Below are positions 8,336 to 17,047 of a DNA stretch of 64,000 nucleotides, in pieces. Under the pieces are notes generated by a model, which was not told the origin of the DNA, searched no databases, and saw only the letters and a program-made list of their open reading frames with translations. Numbering within the stretch: the stretch's first letter is position 1; the number at the start of each line of letters is the position of its first letter. Source of the stretch: Butyrivibrio sp. (GTDB taxonomy: Bacteria > Bacillota > Clostridia > Lachnospirales > Lachnospiraceae). The position numbers were made by a program, and so were the translations under genes. Location: assembly GCA_017470505.1 (NCBI GenBank), contig JAFUYO010000005.1, positions 1-64,000 on the forward strand, in the 5' to 3' direction.

Positions 8336-9516
8336 GCATCAAGAACAGACTTAACAGAAATAACTTAAAGCGCGGGATCGTCTTTGCCTCCAAGGCTGGG
8401 GATTTCGTCGAGAACAGCATAGGCAGGGCGATTGAGAACTCGCCCAGAAAAGCGCCTGACCTTCCGGAAAATCCTGATAAGATGACCTGGTACAGGGTGC
8501 CTCTTGAGAGGGGGCTATCGGGTGACGGCTCGGAGTACTACATATACGTTAAGCTCGCTGACCCTGCAAAGCTCTGTATTTTCTTCTCCGGAGGCGGAGT
8601 TGCCTGGAATGAGTACACCGCAGCCCGCCCTGTGACGGGAGGAAAGGTTGCCTCTGGTGAGCCTAATTTTTATTGGAACAATCTGCGGCCCTTTACAGAG
8701 CTGATGAACATCAATGTCGGGATAACCGAGATTGAGAGCGACAAGAACCCCTTCAGGGACTGGAGCTTTGTCGTGATAACCTATGCCACGGGTGATTTCC
8801 ATGTGGGTAACAACGACTACCCCTACAAGGCTGAGGACGGCTCAGATAATGTCCTCCATTTTCACGGATACGTCAATTTCCTTGAGAGCATGAAGGTGGC
8901 AAAAGAGCTGTTCCCAAAGCCCGACACGATCCTGATCGCCGGTAATTCCGCGGGGGCTTTTGCAGTGCCTGCGCTTTCAGGGGAGATTGTTGAGGATTAC
9001 TATCCGGCGGCGAGAAACGTAACGCTTCTTTCCGACAGCGGGCAGCTGTTGTACAAGAACTGGAGAAAGACCGCCAGGACGATATGGCAGGCTAAGGAGA
9101 GCTTCTGGAAGGTGCTCCACACCGATAATATCACGCTTGACTGGTACAGGAACCTCTACGCCAAATACGGAGAGAGGCTGCGGTATCTGTATTCGAGCTC
9201 TGTGCGGGACTATCTCCTCAGCGCCTACTACAACGATATAGTCAACAAAAAATATGAGACTGATGCGGATGTACAGAAGGTTTACTTTGATCAGCTTCGT
9301 GAGATGGTCTCACAGCTAAAAGATATAACACCACATTTCGGGATGTTTTTAAATGAATGGAAGATACCCATCATAACAATGGGCGGAACGGTCCACACGA
9401 GCGTGAGAGAACACTATTTCACGGTGTTTACGCAAAACGGGATATCTATGGCGAAGTGGCTTTCTGACGCGTGCGAGGGAAGAGTCTACGATGTGGGGAT
9501 GGAGCTGATAAAGTGA
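8332..9516 (+). CDS. Pectinacetylesterase/Notum-family hydrolase
   Basis: A 394-residue alpha/beta hydrolase of the PAE/Notum family. It shows the oxyanion-hole region FFSGGGVAWN near residue 83, then VVITYATGDFHVGN, and the nucleophile motif GNSAGAF with Ser206. Family members remove acetyl groups from homogalacturonan or, in Notum, a lipid acyl group from a protein. There is no signal peptide, so the substrate is probably an imported acetylated oligosaccharide or an intracellular acyl product. Its 4-base overlap with the DUF6320-like gene, and the acyltransferase before it, suggest a linked acyl-transfer role. The stop codon lies within a copy of dispersed repeat R2. Confidence 0.82.
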   Translation: MSIKNRLNRNNLKRGIVFASKAGDFVENSIGRAIENSPRKAPDLPENPDKMTWYRVPLERGLSGDGSEYYIYVKLADPAKLCIFFSGGGVAWNEYTAARPVTGGKVASGEPNFYWNNLRPFTELMNINVGITEIESDKNPFRDWSFVVITYATGDFHVGNNDYPYKAEDGSDNVLHFHGYVNFLESMKVAKELFPKPDTILIAGNSAGAFAVPALSGEIVEDYYPAARNVTLLSDSGQLLYKNWRKTARTIWQAKESFWKVLHTDNITLDWYRNLYAKYGERLRYLYSSSVRDYLLSAYYNDIVNKKYETDADVQKVYFDQLREMVSQLKDITPHFGMFLNEWKIPIITMGGTVHTSVREHYFTVFTQNGISMAKWLSDACEGRVYDVGMELIK

Positions 9517-9531
9517 TGTCACGGATTGTTC
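9511..9531 (+). repeat. Dispersed repeat R2, copy 1
   Basis: AAGTGATGTCACGGATTGTTC, which includes the stop codon of the preceding gene. The same core occurs at 16962-16991 and, inverted, at 59664-59693. TGATGTCA at 9513-9520 is matched by TGACATCA about 55 bases downstream, so this copy can also form a loose hairpin. Confidence 0.7.
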
Positions 9532-9584
9532 CTAAGCCTGAAGCTGGTAAAGACTTTTGACGCTGACATCACATCATAGAATAA

Positions 9585-9604
9585 GCCCCGACTTGCGCCG
9601 GGGC
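9585..9604 (-). terminator. Hairpin between convergent genes, probable terminator
   Basis: GCCCCG (9585-9590) pairs perfectly with CGGGGC (9599-9604). On the minus strand it is followed by TTATTCT, a weak U-tract, so it best serves the small gene at 9624-9794; it may also stop the operon coming from the left. Confidence 0.6.
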
Positions 9605-9623
9605 CGAAATCCATGGATCATTT

Positions 9624-9794
9624 TCAGTTGACGAAACACTGCTCAATCTGCGCTTCGTACTCGGGGCGAAGGTACTCGGGAACGTCGTACTCGTCGAGAG
9701 CCTCGGATACGGACCAGTGTTCATTCATCATCGAACGAAGAATATTGCGGATAACCTTAAGGTCATTAGCTTCCATAGTCATAGTGTTACTCAT
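9624..9794 (-). CDS. Small hypothetical protein (56 residues)
   Basis: A 56-residue acidic soluble protein, unrecognised. The start at 9794 (MSNTMTM) was chosen because GAGGAGG lies seven bases before it on the minus strand; a longer open frame upstream has no ribosome site. Much of it is predicted helix (DLKVIRNILRSMMNEHWSVSEALDEYDV). It has its own promoter overlapped by a perfect palindrome and its own terminator, so it looks like a real, separately regulated gene. A role as a small regulator is possible but not shown. Confidence 0.7.
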   Translation of the reverse strand: MSNTMTMEANDLKVIRNILRSMMNEHWSVSEALDEYDVPEYLRPEYEAQIEQCFVN

Positions 9795-9835
9795 TTTCAC
9801 AGCCTCCTCATAAAAAACAACAAAACGTCTTTCAA

Positions 9836-9872
9836 CTACAATATATTGTAGTACAAAAAAATCTACATACAA
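9836..9872 (-). promoter_or_regulatory. Promoter and palindromic operator of the 56-residue gene
   Basis: On the minus strand TTGTAT (9867-9872), 16 bases, TACAAT (9845-9850). The -10 box is inside a perfect 16-base palindrome CTACAATATATTGTAG (9836-9851), the kind of arrangement used by dimeric repressors. Confidence 0.55.
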
Positions 9873-9933
9873 GTATTGACATTGCTGATTCCTGTATTTT
9901 TGTAAAAAGTGCACAGAGGAAATAGATATTTTC

Positions 9934-11196
9934 ATGTCCCTTACTACGGTTTCACTAATTATTTCAATAATCGGACTGTGTTCTTCCTTTGTACTGGTGG
10001 GCTTTCTGCCCTCACTGGTATCTCTTATTATTGGGATTATCCTGTTTTCAAGGTACAGGACCATCGAAAACGTTCGAGTTATCGCTATTTCAGTCGTTGG
10101 TATACTTTTACCAATGATTATGTACTGCAACACCTACGGGATGTCTCTTCCGGGGACGGGAGATAGCAGCACTGGTATCATCAGGCATATTCTTGCCACA
10201 AACTATGCAAATCTTGGAATTGATATTGGAAAAGTGGGGATTTGGGGCGGTGAGAGCGCCATAACAGGAAGCGGTATTGAGATGGAGTATACCGCAGAGA
10301 ACATGATATCCGGAATTGATGCAGAGATGGAGAATTCCGGTGTTGCAGGTGATAAGGGCGATAAAAGTCGCAATGAGAAAAAGCGTCAAGGCATTGCAGC
10401 GGGAGATGAATCGTCTGATTCCGGCGGCGAAGATGAGATAATATACGTGGACAATATGCCCGGGTCTGCCGACGACTTAAATGCAAGGCTTGCAGCCATG
10501 AAAGAGGAGAAATCTGATTCAGACAAGAGTGATAGCATCTTTGAGAGTCTTGACAGCATCAGGGAGAGCGATAAGAACAAGGGAGGCATTGTCAGCATCG
10601 CACCATCAGACGATGATATGCCTTCTTACGGAGGGATTCCTGTAGGGACTCTCCTCATAGCGCAGTATTTCAGGGAAGATGACCACAACTGTAACCCGGT
10701 GCTGGTACTTCAGAACAAGACGGGCACCACAGTAAGATACGAGTGTACCTTTATCGCAAGGGACGAAGAGGGAAATGAGATGGCGACCTTTGACAAGACG
10801 GTTGAGGCCGTAAGGGAGAATGCGCTCTTTGTATTCGAGGGAAGGTTTGATAAGAGGGAGCTTAGCGGCGGTTTACCTGCGTCTTATGAGTTTTCGATCA
10901 CAAAGAGACTCCCCTACGAGAAGGAGATGGCAGACAAGGTCTCGGTGTACACTTCTGTAAAGGACACCTCGGCCATACTGACAGCAGAGAATAAGAGTGA
11001 CGCAAGGGTCAAGGTAGATGCCTATGTGCTGTTTTTTGACAGGAATGAGCTCGTTGACTGCATGTGGATGATACCGCAGAACACGGGTGAAGTCTGCATA
11101 GACCCCGGAAGCAGAGCCGTGGTAGAGGGAGATGCATACTACCGGTTCGACCGCGTTGAGACATTCTACACAGCCTACGAGGCCGTCGGGGAGTGA
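9934..11196 (+). CDS. Hypothetical membrane-anchored surface protein
   Basis: A 420-residue protein with two hydrophobic segments in residues 6-36 and 46-65, then a low-complexity, acidic and serine-rich linker (about 115-215) and a folded C-terminal region (about 220-420) rich in beta-type sequence (PVLVLQNKTGTTVRYECTFIARDEEG). The C-terminal region resembles the Ig-like or FxLYD-type domains of secreted Firmicutes proteins but no family can be assigned. The short extracellular loop plus long linker suggests a domain held away from the membrane. The ribosome site (AGAGGAAAT) is rather far from the ATG. It stands alone between a divergent small gene and a GIY-YIG gene. Confidence 0.75.
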   Translation: MSLTTVSLIISIIGLCSSFVLVGFLPSLVSLIIGIILFSRYRTIENVRVIAISVVGILLPMIMYCNTYGMSLPGTGDSSTGIIRHILATNYANLGIDIGKVGIWGGESAITGSGIEMEYTAENMISGIDAEMENSGVAGDKGDKSRNEKKRQGIAAGDESSDSGGEDEIIYVDNMPGSADDLNARLAAMKEEKSDSDKSDSIFESLDSIRESDKNKGGIVSIAPSDDDMPSYGGIPVGTLLIAQYFREDDHNCNPVLVLQNKTGTTVRYECTFIARDEEGNEMATFDKTVEAVRENALFVFEGRFDKRELSGGLPASYEFSITKRLPYEKEMADKVSVYTSVKDTSAILTAENKSDARVKVDAYVLFFDRNELVDCMWMIPQNTGEVCIDPGSRAVVEGDAYYRFDRVETFYTAYEAVGE

Positions 11197-11275
11197 GGAA
11201 CTGTAGCGAAATAACTTGAACATTTTACTTGCCTGTTTTCCCAAATGCTGCGTCAAGAGCCTTAACAATGCCCGA
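11197..11275 (+). repeat. Dispersed repeat R1, copy 2
   Basis: Starts with GGAACTGTAGC directly after the stop codon at 11196, continues with AACTTGAACATTTTACTTGC at 11213 and AAATGCTGCGTCA near 11242, all shared with the element at 1-138. It lacks the clear right-hand inverted end, so this copy seems partial or diverged. Confidence 0.6.
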
Positions 11276-11351
11276 GAGGTGAAATTGCCTGCGTTATTAC
11301 AGAAATCCGCATGTACTGCGGATTTCGTGAGAATATGATTCAAGGATGCAG

Positions 11352-11654
11352 TTACAGCTTGTGCTCCTGCAAGGAATTAAGTGAAAGAATGAGGGCTGAC
11401 TGCTCCGGGCCAAGTGTCTTTGTCAGTGCGGCCTTTTCAGAGTGAGAGAGCCTCTTTAAGTGCCACTCGCGGCTCATGGCTTTTCCCTTGGAGTCAAATT
11501 CCTCGAAGTAGTAGAGGCTGACCGGAAGGCGCGACCTCGTATACTTGGCACCTTTCCTTGAATTGTGTGCAGCAAGGCGCTTTTTCAGATCAGTTGTATA
11601 GCCGCAGTAGAGCGAATTATCCCTGCATTTTACGATGTAAGCATAGTGTGTCAT
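11352..11654 (-). CDS. GIY-YIG superfamily protein (UPF0213/YhbQ-like)
   Basis: A 100-residue single-domain protein of the YhbQ/UPF0213 group. It has the GIY-YIG elements in family form: HYAYIVKCRDNSLYCGYT at the N-terminus, the arginine motif KRLAAHN, and YTRSRLPVSLYYFEEF. Members are small nucleases or nuclease-like proteins of unclear cellular role. The start at 11654 gives the usual family length; the open frame extends upstream but without family similarity. It diverges from the GH2 gene and is probably monocistronic. Confidence 0.9.
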   Translation of the reverse strand: MTHYAYIVKCRDNSLYCGYTTDLKKRLAAHNSRKGAKYTRSRLPVSLYYFEEFDSKGKAMSREWHLKRLSHSEKAALTKTLGPEQSALILSLNSLQEHKL

Positions 11655-11930
11655 ACCATCATGATACCACATAATACTGTTGAAAACGGCATAAATGCTT
11701 TTCCAACAGTAGAGCAATAAAAATTTCCTGCACAAGAGCCTGAAGTTTTACGTTATTTTTGCAAATCGTGTCAATAAAATGACAGTTTACGAAGAGGAAG
11801 GTTTTAAATCGGAGTTTTAGTTTAGAATGCTATACATAGCAAAATACAAAAGTTTGGCAAGTCGCAAAAATGAGCATAAACAAATAAACAAGAGTCCGGC
11901 AACAAAATGTACATAGAAAGGGTGGGTATT

Positions 11931-14333
11931 ATGCAGAAAATTGATTTTAACAAGGAATGGACTGTAAAGAGAATAGATAAGGCAGGTATTGAGAAGAAGG
12001 TCAATCTTCCACATGATGCCATGTTGTACGAGAAGAGAAGTGAGAATAACCCCGGAATCCATAATATAGGTTACTTCGAGGGCGGTGACTACGAATATAC
12101 GAAGACGTTCAATATTCCGGCAAACTACAGAGGAAAAGACGTAATTTTTGAGTTTGAGGGTGTTTACCACAGCGCGATCATCTATATCAATGGCGAAGAA
12201 GCAGGAAAGTGCGACTACGGCTACACTAACTTCTATGTAAACGCCACCAACTTAAACTACGGCGAGGACAACGTCATCAGGGTTATCGCTCACAACTCCG
12301 ACCAGCCCAACAGCCGCTGGTACTCAGGATCGGGAATATACAGACCTGTCTGGATGTATGTTGGAGAGCGTGACCGCATCGAGATGAACGGAGTCAAGGT
12401 TAGAACCCTTTCTGTTACGCCTGCAGACGATAAGGCCTTTAAGGGAGATGCTTATCTCGGAGTCACAATCAATGTGACAGGCGATGAGAGCGACAATGCA
12501 AGCATAAAGATCCTTGATAAAAACAGAGTTGTCATCTGTGAGGAAGAGATTGCGACAGGCAGGGAGGTTCAGCTCTCAGTAAGTGACGTTGAGCTCTGGA
12601 GCGCAAGGCGCCCGAGACTCTATACTCTTTTGGTAAATTACAAAAACGACGAGGAGAGAGTCACCTTTGGAATCAGGAGCCTTGAGTGGAGCAGGCAAAA
12701 GGGCATGACGGTCAACGGAAAGAGAATACTCCTTAGAGGCGCATGCATCCACTCCGACAATCAGCTCCTCGGAGCTGTGACAGACCCTGACGCAGAGCTT
12801 CGGAGAGTCAAGCTCCTTAAAAAAGCTGGCTACAATGCTATCAGAAGCGCTCACAATCCGTGCTCGAAGTATCTTCTCGATGCCTGCGACAGGCTTGGAA
12901 TGTACATGATGGATGAGTACGTTGACATGTGGTACATCCATAAAAACAAATACGACTACGCCCTTTTCGTTGAAAAGAACTATAAATCTGACCTTGAGGC
13001 TATGGTCCAAAAGGACTACAACCATCCCTGCGTTGTCATGTACTCGACAGGAAATGAGGTGGCAGAAACAGGCCAGGAGAGAGGCATAAAGCTCACAAAA
13101 GATATGACAGAGTATCTGCACAGCATCGACGACACAAGACCCGTCAGCTGCGGAATAAATATCTTTTTCAACTTCCTGTTCTCCATGGGACTTGGAATCT
13201 ACAGCGATGAGAAGGCTGAGAAAGACGCACAGAGCGCAGGCAAGAAAAAGAAGGCAGTGGGCTCGGAGTTCTACAACCAGATGGCAGGACTTTTCGGTGA
13301 CACTTCGATGAAGGTCGGAGCAACAATCTACCCGTGCGACGTCAAGACGAGGGACGCCTACGCAAACATGGACATTGCGGGCTACAACTACGGAATCCTC
13401 AGATACAAAAAGGACCTCAGAAAGTATCCGAACAGGATAATCCTGGGAAGTGAGACCTTCTGCAAGGATGCTTACAAATTCTATGAGTTTGCAAAAAGAC
13501 ATAAGGGTGTTGTCGGTGACTTTGTATGGGCAGGCCAGGACTACATCGGTGAAGCCGGGATCGGGTCCTGGGAGTATGAGGACTACGCGCCAAAGAACGC
13601 AGACCAGTCAGGATGGCTGACCGCCGGCTCCGGAAGAATTGACATCACGGGAAAAGCAATCGGTGAAGCCTATTACACAAGGGTTGCCTTCGACAGAGAG
13701 AAAGGCCCCATCATCGCAGTTGACCCTGTCTATCAGACAGGTAAGCACTCGCCCTCTGCCTGGAAGATGTCACAGGCACTCAGGAGCTGGTCCTACGAGG
13801 GGTGTGACGGGTACGAGGCAAAGGTTGAAGTATACGCAAGGGCCGCAGAGGTCGAGATCTTTGTAAACGGAGTGAGCGAAGGCAGGAAGAAAGCTGACGG
13901 TGACTGCATCTTCAAATTCAGGACAAAGTATGAGACCGGCTCTATCAAAGCCGTTGCCTACGACGAATACGGCATGGTGATAGGAAGAGATGAGCTTGTA
14001 AGCGCAGGAAGTACAACAAAGCTCTCTATTGTTCCTGAGGAAAAAGAGGTATCAAAGGGACACCTTTCTTTTGTAAGATTGTCATTTACTGACTCGGAGG
14101 GCGTGTGGAAGCCCATGGAGAAGGCGAGGATCAAGGTAAGTGTCGAGGGCGGAGAGCTTCTTGCCTTCGGAAACGGATGCCCCTTCAACCCCGACGGCTA
14201 TGTGCAGGATGAGACCTTCACATATTACGGCGAGGCGCTCGCAGTAGTCAGGGTTACAGGAGATGAGATAAAGCTCACTGCAACTTACAGAAACGGCGAA
14301 ACAGCTGAGTGCACAATCCCTGTTGCGCAGTGA
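11931..14333 (+). CDS. GH2 family glycosidase (beta-galactosidase-like)
   Basis: An 800-residue cytoplasmic enzyme. Domain order is the GH2 sugar-binding domain (1-170), an Ig-like domain (175-265), the TIM barrel (265-570), a DUF4982-like domain (about 610-700) and a C-terminal Ig-like domain to 800. Signatures include GSGIYRPVWM, SAHNPCSKYLLDACDRLGM, the acid/base Glu376 in STGNEVAETG and the likely nucleophile Glu508 in LGSETFCK. GH2 enzymes cleave terminal beta-galactosides, glucuronides or mannosides; specificity cannot be fixed here. The ATG at 11931 follows AAAGGGTGGG; an in-frame ATG at 11907 lacks one. A 14-base palindrome TGCTATACATAGCA lies upstream at 11828-11841. The GH78 gene follows after 69 bases, so the two probably act on the same pectic glycan. 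Confidence 0.93.
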   Translation: MQKIDFNKEWTVKRIDKAGIEKKVNLPHDAMLYEKRSENNPGIHNIGYFEGGDYEYTKTFNIPANYRGKDVIFEFEGVYHSAIIYINGEEAGKCDYGYTNFYVNATNLNYGEDNVIRVIAHNSDQPNSRWYSGSGIYRPVWMYVGERDRIEMNGVKVRTLSVTPADDKAFKGDAYLGVTINVTGDESDNASIKILDKNRVVICEEEIATGREVQLSVSDVELWSARRPRLYTLLVNYKNDEERVTFGIRSLEWSRQKGMTVNGKRILLRGACIHSDNQLLGAVTDPDAELRRVKLLKKAGYNAIRSAHNPCSKYLLDACDRLGMYMMDEYVDMWYIHKNKYDYALFVEKNYKSDLEAMVQKDYNHPCVVMYSTGNEVAETGQERGIKLTKDMTEYLHSIDDTRPVSCGINIFFNFLFSMGLGIYSDEKAEKDAQSAGKKKKAVGSEFYNQMAGLFGDTSMKVGATIYPCDVKTRDAYANMDIAGYNYGILRYKKDLRKYPNRIILGSETFCKDAYKFYEFAKRHKGVVGDFVWAGQDYIGEAGIGSWEYEDYAPKNADQSGWLTAGSGRIDITGKAIGEAYYTRVAFDREKGPIIAVDPVYQTGKHSPSAWKMSQALRSWSYEGCDGYEAKVEVYARAAEVEIFVNGVSEGRKKADGDCIFKFRTKYETGSIKAVAYDEYGMVIGRDELVSAGSTTKLSIVPEEKEVSKGHLSFVRLSFTDSEGVWKPMEKARIKVSVEGGELLAFGNGCPFNPDGYVQDETFTYYGEALAVVRVTGDEIKLTATYRNGETAECTIPVAQ

Positions 14334-14402
14334 TATAAGAAAACTGTAGCAGCAGGAAACTCTTGATCAGTGTTTGGCCAAGCAGCACCGGGAGGTAGAA
14401 AT

Positions 14403-16952
14403 ATGCTGAGAATAAGCAGCTTTAAAGTGGATAACGTATCAGAAAACCTTGTTACCGACAACCTGCATCCTGTCTTTACCTGGGCTGTAGAGTCAGATGA
14501 GAACGGCATCAGGATAACTGAACAGAAGATCGACATAGAGGGTTACAAAAAAGAGATTGCCGGCTCTCAGTCGTACATATATGACGGGCCGGGGCTGATA
14601 GCTTTTTCTGTGTACAGGGCAAAGATCAGCATAACTGCAAGTACGGGTGAAACTGCATCAAAAATTATTTCTTTTGAGACAGGCTTTTTGAATAAGCCAA
14701 GGATCGGGAAGTTCATCACGGACAAGGGCTATGTCTTTAAGGAGAAGAAGATATCTCCGAAGGTCATGGTCTTTAAGAAGAATTTTACTGCATCGGGCAG
14801 GATAAAAAAAGCCATGCTCTATGCGACGGCAATCGGTATGTACCGCGTCGATATAAACGGGAAAAAGGCCGGGGATATGTTTCTTACGCCAGGCTTTACC
14901 TCGTATAAGCATGACCTGCAGTACCAGGCAGTTGATGTAACTGACCTTTTATCTGAAGAAAACACGATCGTTGCCACCGTATCAGGCGGATGGGCTGTGG
15001 GTAGCTTTGTTTTTTCGAGGGTGAACAGGGTCACGGCGGACAAGCAGAGCTTTTTTGCCGAGATAAGGATAGAGTACGAAAACGGCGATAAGTCCGTCAT
15101 TGGAACGGACAGTACCTGGAAGGTTGCGCTTGACGGGCCGGTTACGATGGCAGATATCTACGACGGCGAGGACTACGACGCCAGGATCACTTTGGATAAG
15201 ATGCACTTTAAGGGCGCAGCAGAAGAGAGCCTTTCCATTTCGCCGAGGATAAGTGCGGCAGTGGGCGTCCCGGTAAAAGAGCATGAGTCCTTTAAGCCAA
15301 TCTCGGTTAAGAAAATCGCAGATGAGCTTGTCTACGACTTCGGGCAGAACTTTGCAGGTATCGTGCACCTTGATATAGACGGCAGGGACGGGCAGGTCGT
15401 AATAGTAAAACACGCCGAGGTCCTTCATCCTGACGGAAGGCTTAACACCGATTTTTTGCGCTCAGCAAGGGCGTCAATTGTGTACACATGCCGTGAGGGA
15501 AAGCAGAGCTATTTCCCGAGCTTTACATATATGGGATTTCGCTATGTCTCGGTTTCAGGAATTGACGAAGATAAGATAAAAATCGAGGCGAGAGCTCTTT
15601 ATTCTGATGTTGCAGACAACGGGGATTTCAGGTGCTCGGATGAGATGATAAACCGCCTTCAGGAGAACATCAGGTGGGGCGCCAAGTCCAACTTTGTTGA
15701 CATCCCGACGGACTGTCCGCAGAGGGATGAGAGAATGGGCTGGACGGGAGATATAGCTCTTTTTGTGAGGACTGCGGCCTACAATTTTGACATGAGCAGG
15801 TTCCTTGCTAAGTGGCTGAGGGATATGAGAAGCGAGCAGCTCTCCACAGGCGGTATCCCGAATACTATCCCCGCGCAGGGGTTCGGTTTTCCGGTCACAA
15901 TGCCCACGATGGCAATCGATTTCTGGGGGGATGCGTCCGTCCTCGTTCCCTACGCCGAGTACATGGCGAGGGGCGATATCAACATCCTCACCTCCAACTA
16001 TCGGATGATGAAAAAATATGTCGACGCCTGCAGGTTCTGGGCGGGACTTTTTTCCTTCGGAAAGAAGAGGTATCTGTGGGATACGCTTCCTGCGCTCCAC
16101 TTCGGAGACTGGGTTGCGCCCGACGTTTCCAGGATGCAGCAGTGGCAGAGGAGGGCGAAGTGGACAGCGACATGCTCCCTCTCAAACACCTCGCGCCTTC
16201 TGTCTGAGATTGCAGGAATCCTCGGAAAAAAGCCGGACGAGAGGTTCTACAGGGAGTTATCCGAGAAGGCTGCAGATGCCTACAGAACCTATCTCACGGA
16301 CGGAAACGGAAAATTAAAAGAGGAATTTCAGACGGCCTACGTCCTTCCCATCTACTTTGATATGTTCAAGGGGAAGGAGAAGCAGAATGCGGCGGATAAT
16401 TTGTCTGACCTTGTTAAAAAGAACAACTACAGGATAGGAACGGGATTTCCCGGTACGCCCTACATTCTTTTTGCCCTTGCCGACAACGGGCATGAGGAAG
16501 AGGCGTTTAAGATGCTGACCTGCAGGGAGTGCCCGTCATGGCTCTACGAAGTGAAGCAGGGCGCGACCACCATCTGGGAGAGATGGGACGGGCTCGATGA
16601 AAACGGAAACTGCCCGATCGGCGACGACGGAACAGATACGATGATCTCTTATAATCACTACGCATCGGGCGCAGTGGGCGACTTTTTGTACAGGAGAGTT
16701 GCGGGAATTGAGCCGATAGAAGCAGGCTACAGGCGCTTCAGGATAAAGCCCCTTGTGGGCGGTGGGCTCACATCGGCACAAGCGCGGGTTGGTACGCCCT
16801 ACGGTGAGATAAAGTCGGATTGGCATATTACAGATAGCAGGTTCACTATTGATGTTAAGGTCCCTGTCGGGACTGAGTGCTCTCTGATCCTTCCCGACGG
16901 GTCAGAGCACGATGTGACTAACGGGAAGTATAGCTTTGAGTGCCGGCTATAG
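14403..16952 (+). CDS. GH78 alpha-L-rhamnosidase
   Basis: An 849-residue cytoplasmic enzyme without a signal peptide. N-terminal beta-sandwich domains (1-340) include VVAFDFGQN-like VYDFGQNFAGIV, followed by an (alpha/alpha)6 barrel carrying the GH78 hallmark DCPQRDERMGWTGD and the downstream GATTIWERWDG, whose acidic residues form the inverting catalytic pair in the family. It would release L-rhamnose from rhamnogalacturonan oligomers or rhamnosides. The ATG at 14403 was chosen for the GGGAGG site 7 bases before it. With the GH2 gene upstream and uronate genes elsewhere in the window it points to use of rhamnogalacturonan. Confidence 0.95.
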   Translation: MLRISSFKVDNVSENLVTDNLHPVFTWAVESDENGIRITEQKIDIEGYKKEIAGSQSYIYDGPGLIAFSVYRAKISITASTGETASKIISFETGFLNKPRIGKFITDKGYVFKEKKISPKVMVFKKNFTASGRIKKAMLYATAIGMYRVDINGKKAGDMFLTPGFTSYKHDLQYQAVDVTDLLSEENTIVATVSGGWAVGSFVFSRVNRVTADKQSFFAEIRIEYENGDKSVIGTDSTWKVALDGPVTMADIYDGEDYDARITLDKMHFKGAAEESLSISPRISAAVGVPVKEHESFKPISVKKIADELVYDFGQNFAGIVHLDIDGRDGQVVIVKHAEVLHPDGRLNTDFLRSARASIVYTCREGKQSYFPSFTYMGFRYVSVSGIDEDKIKIEARALYSDVADNGDFRCSDEMINRLQENIRWGAKSNFVDIPTDCPQRDERMGWTGDIALFVRTAAYNFDMSRFLAKWLRDMRSEQLSTGGIPNTIPAQGFGFPVTMPTMAIDFWGDASVLVPYAEYMARGDINILTSNYRMMKKYVDACRFWAGLFSFGKKRYLWDTLPALHFGDWVAPDVSRMQQWQRRAKWTATCSLSNTSRLLSEIAGILGKKPDERFYRELSEKAADAYRTYLTDGNGKLKEEFQTAYVLPIYFDMFKGKEKQNAADNLSDLVKKNNYRIGTGFPGTPYILFALADNGHEEEAFKMLTCRECPSWLYEVKQGATTIWERWDGLDENGNCPIGDDGTDTMISYNHYASGAVGDFLYRRVAGIEPIEAGYRRFRIKPLVGGGLTSAQARVGTPYGEIKSDWHITDSRFTIDVKVPVGTECSLILPDGSEHDVTNGKYSFECRL

Positions 16953-16961
16953 CATGCTGTG

Positions 16962-16991
16962 AAAAGTCAAAAGTGACGTCACGGATTGTTC
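16962..16991 (+). repeat. Dispersed repeat R2, copy 2
   Basis: Thirty bases including GTGACGTCACGGATTGTTC that match the inverted copy at 59664-59693 with a single C/T change. CGGATTGT here is answered by ACAATCCG about 20 bases later, so this copy can form a hairpin between the GH78 and esterase genes. Confidence 0.7.
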
Positions 16992-17047
16992 TGCTCTTTG
17001 CGCTCCCACAATCCGCCGGGACATCATAACAAAAGGAGTCATTACAG

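Noticed and set aside
12576..13502. Open frame of 308 codons opposite the GH2 gene
   Set aside because: The GH2 catalytic motifs on the plus strand are intact across this stretch; the antisense product matches nothing and lacks a start signal.
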